Positions 57,186 to 64,000 of a DNA stretch of 64,000 nt are shown in pieces. How positions within the stretch are numbered: position 1 is the first letter of the stretch; every line of letters starts with the position of its first letter. This DNA is from Spongiibacteraceae bacterium (GTDB lineage: Bacteria; Pseudomonadota; Gammaproteobacteria; Pseudomonadales; Dasaniaceae), in NCBI GenBank assembly GCA_030621845.1, contig JAUXHA010000001.1:1-64000 (forward strand), written 5' to 3'. The notes under the pieces are model-generated. The model worked only from the letters and a program-made list of their open reading frames with translations. It was not told the DNA's origin and searched no databases. The position numbers were made by a program, and so were the translations under genes.

Positions 57186-57653
57186 ATGAATTCAATAACC
57201 ACGCTCACCGACCTTGCGAATATTATTGAGCTGGCAGTTGCTCCGGTATTTTTATTGGCGGGTATTGCCGGCTTCCTGAATGTGATGTCGGGGCGGCTCG
57301 GTCGAATTGTCGACCGGGCAAGGGTCCTTGAGAGAAGGGTGTCGGCGCTGGACGCGGCCAAAGAAGCTGTCGTGCCTCGGGCGGAGCTAATGACCATCTG
57401 GCGGCGGGTGAGAATAATTAACTGGTCAATAGGTTTTTGTACTATGGCGGGACTGCTAGTGTGTGTTCTGGTTGTCAGCCTTTTTGCCGGTGGTTTTTTG
57501 TCCCTGGCTATCGATGGTTTAATTGTAGGTTTATTTGTGTTGTCGATGCTGTTGTTGATTTTCTCCTTGAGCTTGTTTTTAAAAGAAGTTCAGCTGGCAA
57601 CCCGAACAATGCGTATTGGTGGTGAATCCCAGGTGGAAGAACGTCTGCCGTGA
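57186..57653 (+). CDS. DUF2721 membrane protein
   Basis: This 155-residue protein has three hydrophobic helices (about 14-32, 80-100 and 105-128). The pattern starting IIELAVAPVFLLAGIAGFLN, then RLGRIVDRARVLER, fits DUF2721. The function is unknown. It follows the BepA-like gene by 45 bases with an AGGGA site, so co-transcription is possible. Confidence 0.82.
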   Translation: MNSITTLTDLANIIELAVAPVFLLAGIAGFLNVMSGRLGRIVDRARVLERRVSALDAAKEAVVPRAELMTIWRRVRIINWSIGFCTMAGLLVCVLVVSLFAGGFLSLAIDGLIVGLFVLSMLLLIFSLSLFLKEVQLATRTMRIGGESQVEERLP

Positions 57654-57778
57654 ACTTATCCGGCTGGGGTGAATACTAGCTCGGGGTTAATTCAGTGGCT
57701 GCCTGCGCCGAATGTTGACCTGGTCTGTGCTTTAAGGCTTAAATACCAGCATCTGGATAATACTTCCCCGAGGGCGCT

Positions 57779-58111
57779 ATGTTTAAAAAAATTACTATGC
57801 TGTTGTTGTTAGGATCGCTGCAATTTTTGCTTGCAGGTATAGCTGTCGCGGAGACAGTCTGGATTGATGTTAGGTCGCTGGATGAGTATAAAGCGTCACA
57901 CATAGAGGGTGATTTACATATACCGTACTCGTCGATAGTTGCCGATGTTGAGTCGTACCAGATTGATAAAAATGCAGAGATAAAACTTTATTGTCGCAGT
58001 GGTGGGCGTGCGGGGAAGGCAAAAAAGGCGCTGGAGGCCGCGGGTTATACCCATGTCGATAATGCCGGTGGCATTGATGATGTCCGCCAGTCGAGATCAT
58101 CGGTGCCTTGA
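57779..58111 (+). CDS. Exported single-domain rhodanese
   Basis: This 110-residue protein has a signal peptide (MLLLLGSLQFLLAGIAVA) and a rhodanese-like domain (WIDVRSLDEYKASHIEGDLH, IPYSS) with the active-site cysteine loop YCRSGGRAGKA. It resembles PspE-type periplasmic thiosulfate sulfurtransferases. The last residues after GGIDD look slightly extended and divergent, but the fold is complete. Confidence 0.87.
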   Translation: MFKKITMLLLLGSLQFLLAGIAVAETVWIDVRSLDEYKASHIEGDLHIPYSSIVADVESYQIDKNAEIKLYCRSGGRAGKAKKALEAAGYTHVDNAGGIDDVRQSRSSVP

Positions 58112-58200
58112 ATTGATCGCTGCCGTTTGCCAATCACTGCTCGGCAATGATTTTTGCAGCAGGCTTGATGCAAAATTATCAGCGACTTACCGCCGCTACT

Positions 58201-58770
58201 TCAGCGTATATTAACCGGCGTTAAGCTATTCTTTTGCGGTGACATTTCAGCGTGGTAAAGGCCAAAGCTGCCGCCTTCAATATTTTCATAAGCCTGGATG
58301 ATGGAGTTGTTGGCCTCAGGGTAGGCAACTTCATCCCAGGGCAGTTCGTCGCGGCTAAAGAAGCGAGCTTCCAGCGCTTCATCGCCGGGGTGGCAGCTTT
58401 CACTATCTATGCTGATATGAAAGGCGATATACACCTCACTGATAAAGGTAATGGTGCCGACCATATAGAGTTCCAGCTGTGCCGCGTTAATGGCTATACC
58501 GGTTTCCTCGATCAACTCGCGCGCAGCGGCTTCAGGCAAGGTTTCGCCGTTCTCCATAAATCCGGCAGGGATTGCCCAGTAGCCTTTTTGCGGTGCAAGG
58601 GCTCGTCGCATCCACAGCAGTTTGTTGCCGCAACTGACGAAGCAGGCAACCAGTAGCTTGGGGTGCTGGTAAAATAGTCGCTGGCAGTCATCGCATTGAT
58701 ACACCGGGTGTTGTCGCTCACCCTGTTGTTGCGCCGCTACTTTGCCTCCGCAAGCACTACAAAACTGCAT
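58201..58770 (-). CDS. NUDIX hydrolase with N-terminal zinc ribbon
   Basis: This 189-residue protein starts with a four-cysteine zinc ribbon (MQFCSACGGKV and YQCDDCQRLFY). A NUDIX domain follows with the full box GFMENGETLPEAAARELIEE (catalytic RELIEE) at about 72-95. The architecture resembles NudC/YfcD-type pyrophosphatases, but the NudC SQPWPFPxS signature is not visible, so the substrate is open. The ATG at 58770 has AGGA upstream; the frame is open to 58824 but the extension is basic and unlike the family. Confidence 0.88.
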   Translation of the reverse strand: MQFCSACGGKVAAQQQGERQHPVYQCDDCQRLFYQHPKLLVACFVSCGNKLLWMRRALAPQKGYWAIPAGFMENGETLPEAAARELIEETGIAINAAQLELYMVGTITFISEVYIAFHISIDSESCHPGDEALEARFFSRDELPWDEVAYPEANNSIIQAYENIEGGSFGLYHAEMSPQKNSLTPVNIR

Positions 58771-58865
58771 TGAAAAATCCTGTTGATGTCGGTGCGCCAG
58801 CTTACACCCTCTGTAGCGAGGCATGCAAAATACCTTTGCGGCCGACCGGGTTTGTTAGCGCGGTA

Positions 58866-59822
58866 TCAGCGGGGTCTGTCGGTGAGCTTTTCCCAGCGGG
58901 TGCCCCGCCCCCGCCCGCTGGCCTTGATTAAACCTTTGTTACGCAGCCTGCGTAATACCACCCGGATCATGTCGGGCCCAATGGTGGGAAAGGCGGTGCG
59001 AATCTGTGAAAATAAAAAAGGTTGCTTCTGCTGGGTAATAAAATGCTCAATCAATGCTGTTTTGGCGCCGCGACCGGGAGTGATATTGGCCTGTTGAAGT
59101 TGGTGATTAAAGCGCTGGTAGACTCTTTTTACCACTACCCACCAGTAAGCCATCCACCGAAATGGCGGCGTATTGGCCTGGCTGCAATGGTGTAGCGATT
59201 GGTAAAAAGCTTTTTCCGTTGCCTGCATTTCTGATTCGAGATCGACATAGCAGACCACAGGGTGGCCGTACAGGTTGAACAAGTGCCGCATCAATAAGAG
59301 CATTACCCGACGATTACCATCGAGATAGGGAAACACCCGCATAAAATCCAGGGCAAGCAGAGGAATGGCCACCAATGGCTCGGTGCCTGTCATCATAAGC
59401 CTATTGAAGGCTGCCAGTAATTCGACCAGCGTGGCTTCGATGTCGCTGGTAGCCGTTGCCGTTTGTAGGAGTTCGTTCTCTATATGGCGCAGGGGTACTC
59501 TTGGCTTAACCTGCCGTAACTGGCCCCCGGCGGCATTGAGTTGCCGATGCAGCTGGTTAATATCGTTCAGGGATAGAGGCTTTGCCGGGGGTGATGAGCG
59601 GAGGTGTAGCAAAGCCCGCTGGTAGTGGAAGCCCTGCTGCGGCTGGTCATTCAGTGCCGAGGCGGCCAGTTGGGATTTTACCTGCATGCCTGCCAGTAAG
59701 TCTTGCGAATAATCATCAAGCTTGGATGCCTGTCCCTGCTGGTAGCTAATGCCGGCTAATTGCTGCGCCAGGGCCAGGGGCAGCTTGAGGCTGGGAATTG
59801 TTAGCAGGGCGGCTGTGTGCAT
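58866..59822 (-). CDS. Fic-fold protein with degenerate catalytic motif and C-terminal winged helix
   Basis: This 318-residue protein shows Fic-family layout: an N-terminal helical cap, PLSLNDINQLHRQLNAAGGQ, a helical core and the motif region. Where active Fic AMP-transferases have HPFxDGNGR, it reads FPYLDGNRR (164-172), so the catalytic His is Phe and the last Gly is Arg. The C-terminal 60 residues look like a winged helix (FLFSQIRTAFPTIGPDMIRV, then LRRLRNKGLIKASGRGRG). It may be a regulator rather than an AMPylator. A GTG at 59831 is an alternative start. Confidence 0.8.
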   Translation of the reverse strand: MHTAALLTIPSLKLPLALAQQLAGISYQQGQASKLDDYSQDLLAGMQVKSQLAASALNDQPQQGFHYQRALLHLRSSPPAKPLSLNDINQLHRQLNAAGGQLRQVKPRVPLRHIENELLQTATATSDIEATLVELLAAFNRLMMTGTEPLVAIPLLALDFMRVFPYLDGNRRVMLLLMRHLFNLYGHPVVCYVDLESEMQATEKAFYQSLHHCSQANTPPFRWMAYWWVVVKRVYQRFNHQLQQANITPGRGAKTALIEHFITQQKQPFLFSQIRTAFPTIGPDMIRVVLRRLRNKGLIKASGRGRGTRWEKLTDRPR

Positions 59823-59837
59823 GACTGACACTATAAG

Positions 59838-59940
59838 TGGTATTTATTAATATTAGTACCTATTTATTAGTCAGTGTGTTTATCCTGTTAATGGGCGAGC
59901 TTCTTAACTGAGTAATAAATGAAATTAATACCATTTATTG
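59838..59940. promoter_or_regulatory. AT-rich spaced repeats upstream of the fic-like gene
   Basis: ATTTATTA occurs at 59842-59849 and 59862-59869 (20 bases apart), and again inverted as TAATAAAT at 59913-59920; ATTTATTG follows at 59933-59940, again 20 bases from its neighbour. They lie within 120 bases upstream of the fic-like start. Two-turn spacing suggests a cooperative operator, perhaps for the gene's own winged helix. Confidence 0.45.
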
Positions 59941-60093
59941 TTTCTGCCGGGTTGGCTGCAGTACCGATGGTCAGTTGCTCTGGCGTGTGAGTGAGCTGGA
60001 AGGGTATCATGGCAAGCCGCTTAATCGGCAGAGTTGTGATATCAGCTCTTTAGGGTGCGAAACCGGCGTTTAACTCTGATAGAATGCCCCGCC

Positions 60094-62250
60094 ATGGATG
60101 TCTCTTCAATTTTAAATGATCTCAACGATGCACAGCGCAATGCGGTGGCCGCAAAGCCGGGTAATAGCCTGGTATTGGCGGGTGCAGGCAGTGGCAAGAC
60201 GCGGGTGCTGGTTCATCGTATTGCCTGGCTGGTGCGCGCGGAGGGCTTGTCGCCTCACAGCATCCTGGCGGTGACCTTTACCAATAAGGCGTCGCGGGAG
60301 ATGCGTTCGCGGATTGATGCGTTACTGGGCATGTCGACCGGCAGTATGTGGGTGGGAACCTTTCACGGTATCGCCCATCGTCTGTTAAAAGCGCACTGGA
60401 AAGAGGCCGGGCTGCCACAGAACTTCCAGATTCTCGATTCAGATGACCAGTTACGGATGCTCAAACGCATTCATAAAGAGCTTGATCTGGATGAGTCCCG
60501 CTGGCCGTCGCGGCAGAGCCAGTGGTTTATTAATGGCCATAAAGATGAAGGGCGGCGGGCAGGGCATATTGAAGATTATGGCAAGGATTTAGCGCATAGC
60601 ATGATGCTGCGCGTCTATCTTGCCTATGAACAGGCTTGCCAGCGGCAGGGGGTGGTGGATTTTGCCGAGTTATTGCTGCGTGCCCATGAGTTATGGCTTA
60701 AGCAGCCAGAAATTTTACAGCACTACCAGCGCCGTTTCAGGCATTTACTGGTCGATGAGTTCCAGGATACCAATACCATTCAATATGCCTGGCTACGGGT
60801 ATTGGCGGGCAAGGACATTCCGATAACCGCCGTTGGTGATGATGATCAATCCATCTATGGTTGGCGCGGTGCCCGTATCGAAAACATTCAAAAATTCTCC
60901 AAGGATTTTGACGGCACGCAAATAGTCAGGCTGGAACAAAACTATCGTTCCACGGCGACAATTTTACAGGCGGCTAATGCGGTAATTGAAAATAATACGC
61001 ACCGCATGGGTAAGGAATTGTGGACGGAGGGCGATGAGGGTGAGCTGATTTCATTATACACCGGTTATAATGAGAAGGATGAAGCGCGTTATGTGGTTGA
61101 GCGTATAGAGGACTGGATCAGCGAGGGTAATAGCCGCTCCAGTATTGCGGTGTTATATCGGTCCAATGCGCAGTCGCGGGTATTAGAGGAAGCGTTAATA
61201 CGTGAAGCCGTGCCCTATCGGATTTATGGTGGCCAGCGATTTTATGATCGCATGGAAATTAAAAATGCCCTGGCCTATATGCGGCTGATTAATAACTGCG
61301 ATGATGACACGGCGATAGAACGTGTCATCAACATGCCGGCCAGGGGTATAGGCAATAAAACGGTAGAAACAATCCGCAATTATGCCCGTGAGCACAGTGT
61401 CAGCTTATGGCGAGCGGCGAACAGCATCCTGCAACAAAAAGGGCTGCCGCCCCGGGCGTCTAGTGCCTTGCAGGGTTTCGTGAGTTTGGTGGAGAAAATG
61501 GCTGCTGAAACAGTTGATATGGCGTTGGGTGACTTGGCCGATCATGTGGTGGCGCTCACCGGCTTAATTGAATTTCATAAAAAAGAAAAAGGAGAAAAGG
61601 GACAGGCACGAATTGAAAATCTGCAGGAATTGGTGGTGGCGAGTAAGCAGTTTGAGCCAGAAGATAAAGAGACTAGCGCCTTGCAGGCATTTCTTGATGG
61701 TGCCGCTCTGGATGCAGGCGACCAGCAAGTCGAAGAGTTTGAGGATGGTGTGCAGTTAATGACCTTGCATTCAGCCAAGGGTCTGGAGTTTCCACTGGTG
61801 TTCCTGGTGGGTATGGAAGAGGGCTTGTTCCCACACAAAATGTCAATGGAAGAATCGGGTCGGCTGGAGGAAGAACGGCGGCTCTGCTATGTTGGTATTA
61901 CCCGGGCGATGGAAAAATTGTACATTACCTATGCCGAAATTCGCCGAATGTATGGCAATGAAAACCACAATGCACCCTCACGTTTTATTCGCGAAATTCC
62001 CCAGCAATTGTTGCAGGAAGTGCGATTGAATACCACCATCAGTCGTCCGGTTAGTTTTTCCCCGGCGATGAGTGACTATGAGTTGCCTGGTACGGGAATC
62101 AGCTTGGGTCAACGGGTCAGGCACTCTATTTTCGGGGAGGGTACAGTGCTGAACTTTGAAGGGCAGGACAGCAATGCCAGGGTGCAGGTCAACTTTGATG
62201 AAGGGAGTAAATGGCTGGTGCTGCAATACGCTAAACTGGAAGTTTTATAA
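60094..62250 (+). CDS. uvrD: DNA helicase II (UvrD)
   Basis: UvrD is a 3'-5' SF1 helicase in nucleotide-excision and mismatch repair. From the ATG at 60094 (MDVSSILNDLNDAQRNAVAA, nearly the E. coli start) it has 718 residues. Visible motifs are Walker A GAGSGKT (30-36), motif II LVDEFQDTN, motif III GDDDQSIYGWRGA, motif IV LEQNYRS, motif V LMTLHSAKGLEFP and motif VI VGITRAMEKLYIT. The C-terminal Tudor-like region (GQRVRHSIFGEGTVL) is present. The frame is open to 60055, but the family starts at the inner ATG. Confidence 0.97.
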   Translation: MDVSSILNDLNDAQRNAVAAKPGNSLVLAGAGSGKTRVLVHRIAWLVRAEGLSPHSILAVTFTNKASREMRSRIDALLGMSTGSMWVGTFHGIAHRLLKAHWKEAGLPQNFQILDSDDQLRMLKRIHKELDLDESRWPSRQSQWFINGHKDEGRRAGHIEDYGKDLAHSMMLRVYLAYEQACQRQGVVDFAELLLRAHELWLKQPEILQHYQRRFRHLLVDEFQDTNTIQYAWLRVLAGKDIPITAVGDDDQSIYGWRGARIENIQKFSKDFDGTQIVRLEQNYRSTATILQAANAVIENNTHRMGKELWTEGDEGELISLYTGYNEKDEARYVVERIEDWISEGNSRSSIAVLYRSNAQSRVLEEALIREAVPYRIYGGQRFYDRMEIKNALAYMRLINNCDDDTAIERVINMPARGIGNKTVETIRNYAREHSVSLWRAANSILQQKGLPPRASSALQGFVSLVEKMAAETVDMALGDLADHVVALTGLIEFHKKEKGEKGQARIENLQELVVASKQFEPEDKETSALQAFLDGAALDAGDQQVEEFEDGVQLMTLHSAKGLEFPLVFLVGMEEGLFPHKMSMEESGRLEEERRLCYVGITRAMEKLYITYAEIRRMYGNENHNAPSRFIREIPQQLLQEVRLNTTISRPVSFSPAMSDYELPGTGISLGQRVRHSIFGEGTVLNFEGQDSNARVQVNFDEGSKWLVLQYAKLEVL

Positions 62251-62270
62251 TAATTACAAGCGAAAAAGCT

Positions 62271-63413
62271 ATGGGCGAAAAACAGCTTAATATCTACCCG
62301 GCCATTATTCTGTTACTGGTAACTGCGTTGACAGCCGTGTGTTGGCTCTATGCGGTTGATAAGGCCGCCGAGGTAAAGGTACGGCAACAAATACCGCAAC
62401 AAGCACAGTCGCACAGCGAAGAAATCTATCATTGGAAAATGGTTACCACCTGGCCGAAAAATTTTCCTGGCCTGGGTACAGCGCCGGAACGTTTTGCCGA
62501 GGTACTGAGAATCATGAGCCGTGGACGAATGGATATCACGGTATATGGTGGCGGTGAGCTGGTCCCGGCCATGGGGGTGTTTGATGCGGTATCGCTGGGC
62601 ACCGCTGAAATGGGCCACGGCGCCGCGTATTATTGGAAAGGGAAAATCCCCTCGGCCCCCTTCTTTACAACAGTTCCTTTTGGCATGACGGCCCAGGAGA
62701 TGAACAGCTGGCTCCATTATGGTGGTGGCGAGGAGTTGTGGCGTGAGATATATGCCCCGTTTAATCTATTGCCAATGGCCTGCGGCAATACCGGCGTGCA
62801 AATGGCCGGTTGGTTTAATAAGGAGATTAATTCTGTGACCGACCTGAAGGGCCTGAAAATGCGTATCCCGGGCGTGGGCGGTGAAATATTCAAGCGTGTG
62901 GGCGGTACCGCAGTAACCTTGCCGGGCAGTGAGATCTATACCTCTCTACAGACGGGAGTATTGGACGCAACGGAATGGGTTTCACCCTATAATGATATGG
63001 CGCTGGGCTTACATGAGGTGGCGCAGTACTATTACTACCCTGGTTGGCATGAGCCAGGCCCGACATTGGAGCTTATTATTAACCTTGATGCTTTTGCTTC
63101 CTTGCCCGAAGACTTGCAAAAAATGATTGAGGTGGCGGCACGTTATGCCAATCAGGACATGCTCGATGAATACACTGCCAGAAACAATCAGGCACTGGTA
63201 CAATTACAGGCCTTGTCTACGGTAGATGTGCGTCGCCTGCCAGATGATGTAATACGTGCGTTACACCAGGCTTCTGATCAGTATCTTGAAGAAGTGATTG
63301 CCCGGGATGAAACGGCTAATAAGGTATACCAGTCATGGAAGGCATTTGCCGATGGTGCCAGGCACTACCATGAAATTTCCGAACAGGCTTATATTAATGC
63401 CAGGGATTTATAA
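62271..63413 (+). CDS. TRAP transporter solute-binding protein (DctP/TakP type)
   Basis: This 380-residue periplasmic binding protein has a hydrophobic N-terminal segment (about 9-28) that may be an uncleaved anchor or a signal. The DctP fold begins at WKMVTTWPKNFPGLGTAPER, and the TakP-like signature runs through GAAYYWKGKIPSAPFFTTVP, LKMRIPGVGGEIFK and TEWVSPYNDMALGLH. TakP-type proteins bind 2-oxo acids with calcium. No DctQ/DctM membrane genes are adjacent, so it is an orphan here. Confidence 0.9.
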   Translation: MGEKQLNIYPAIILLLVTALTAVCWLYAVDKAAEVKVRQQIPQQAQSHSEEIYHWKMVTTWPKNFPGLGTAPERFAEVLRIMSRGRMDITVYGGGELVPAMGVFDAVSLGTAEMGHGAAYYWKGKIPSAPFFTTVPFGMTAQEMNSWLHYGGGEELWREIYAPFNLLPMACGNTGVQMAGWFNKEINSVTDLKGLKMRIPGVGGEIFKRVGGTAVTLPGSEIYTSLQTGVLDATEWVSPYNDMALGLHEVAQYYYYPGWHEPGPTLELIINLDAFASLPEDLQKMIEVAARYANQDMLDEYTARNNQALVQLQALSTVDVRRLPDDVIRALHQASDQYLEEVIARDETANKVYQSWKAFADGARHYHEISEQAYINARDL

Positions 63414-63466
63414 GGTTTATGTTTGTTGTCAGCTCTATGGCCAGTTTGTTGATTAGGATAGTTTGA

Positions 63467-64000
63467 ATGAATCACTGCATTTTATCAATAAAAACGCCAG
63501 CGCAAACAATGTTATTGGCTGCTTTACTGGGTTTGGCGGCCTGTCAGCAGCAGCCGACCGTAGTCACTGAAACCGCTTCGGTGGCAGCGGAATCTACGGT
63601 TCAACATTCTGCGCCGGTTGAGGCCTGCGAGTGTCCGCATACTAAGGAGGAAAGCTGCCCGCAACTGGTGGCTGCTGTCGTAGTCGAGCCGGAGCAGGAA
63701 AAAAACCGCACGGTGAATGACAAATTGCTGGTGGGGCGTGTGGAGTATGTGACCTTACAGGCAGATCAGTTAACATTGAAAGCCAAGATTGATACCGGGG
63801 CAAAAACCTCATCCTTGCACGCTTTGGATTTGACGGCCTTTGAGCGCGATGGTGAAAAGTGGGTCAGGTTTGCTATGCTGGATCCAAAGACGGATAAGAA
63901 AATTTCCTTTGAAAGTCGTGTGGTTAAGGAAACTAAAGTAAAGCAGCAAGACGCACAGACTCAGCTGCGGCCAACCGTATCCATGAGTATTACGTTTGGC
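63467..64000 (+). CDS. Lipoprotein of the retropepsin-like zinc protease family (3' end outside window)
   Basis: The frame opens at ATG 63467 with AGGA upstream and is still open at the window end (178 codons seen). It has a lipoprotein signal (MLLAALLGLAACQQQ, lipobox LAAC), a Cys-containing linker (CECPHTKEESCPQ) and the start of a PF05618-type domain with the aspartic-protease-like motif LKAKIDTGAKTSSLHALDL. The family is often named ATP-dependent zinc protease, though the DTG motif suggests an aspartic site. It lies 53 bases after the dctP-type gene. Confidence 0.85.
   Translation, partial: MNHCILSIKTPAQTMLLAALLGLAACQQQPTVVTETASVAAESTVQHSAPVEACECPHTKEESCPQLVAAVVVEPEQEKNRTVNDKLLVGRVEYVTLQADQLTLKAKIDTGAKTSSLHALDLTAFERDGEKWVRFAMLDPKTDKKISFESRVVKETKVKQQDAQTQLRPTVSMSITFG

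Overview
The window is one continuous piece of a gammaproteobacterial chromosome. It holds about 65 protein genes on both strands, and I recognised no rRNA, tRNA, CRISPR array or intact insertion sequence. Gene order across much of it follows the region near the replication origin of Pseudomonas-like genomes: glyQ-glyS; def-fmt-rsmB-trkA facing lysM-dprA; tsaC-hemF-aroE; the coxB-ctaD-ctaG-ctaE-surf1-ctaA-ctaB-sco block; polA; and uvrD. Accessory genes in the right-hand part include a KshA-like Rieske oxygenase, a sulfotransferase, a PF10118 metal-dependent hydrolase, a PEP-CTERM protein, PQQ-type and streptogramin-lyase-type propellers, and a TRAP binding protein. These suggest a marine, aerobic, lipid-using relative of Cellvibrionales/Spongiibacteraceae. 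That placement is inference from gene content only.

Layout. 0-6 kb: the C-terminal part of a phytoene-desaturase-like flavoprotein, a PlsC acyltransferase, glycyl-tRNA synthetase (glyS, glyQ) and djlA. 6-10.5 kb: an Lrp-type regulator divergent from leuA, then a PAS-GGDEF-EAL c-di-GMP enzyme. 10.6-17 kb: a leftward operon def-fmt-rsmB-trkA-trkH-methyltransferase (N-terminal protein maturation, tRNA formylation, rRNA methylation, K+ uptake). 17-22.3 kb: rightward lysM, dprA, purE, tsaC, hemF, aroE. 22.3-29 kb: SIMPL protein, gamma-carbonic-anhydrase-like protein, oligopeptidase A, several small or uncharacterised genes and a MATE exporter. 29-38.6 kb: a complete aa3-type cytochrome c oxidase locus with its CuB, CuA and heme A assembly factors, then cytochrome b561. 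38.6-44.9 kb: zur with a good Zur box, polA, a UbiB-type kinase and rsuA. 45-60 kb: accessory and envelope genes. 60-64 kb: uvrD, an orphan TRAP DctP protein and the start of a lipoprotein of the retropepsin-like zinc protease family.

The most notable signals beyond ordinary genes are these. (1) A 102-bp MITE-like element with perfect 21-bp inverted arms at 51.5 kb, with reduced relatives at 6.0 and 42.8 kb, each just after a stop codon. (2) A three-gene secreted module at 47.1-51.5 kb: a PEP-CTERM protein, a PQQ-propeller lipoprotein, and a Vgb-like propeller carrying a CxxCH heme site. (3) A Fic-fold protein whose catalytic motif has lost its histidine, preceded by a patterned AT-rich repeat region. 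(4) An extra Sco-like CxxxC membrane protein inside the oxidase operon. (5) A cluster of TGTTAC/GTAACA hexamers and a nested, probably structured RNA segment upstream of polA. (6) A 12-bp hairpin whose loop holds the overlapping stop codons of aroE and the SIMPL gene.
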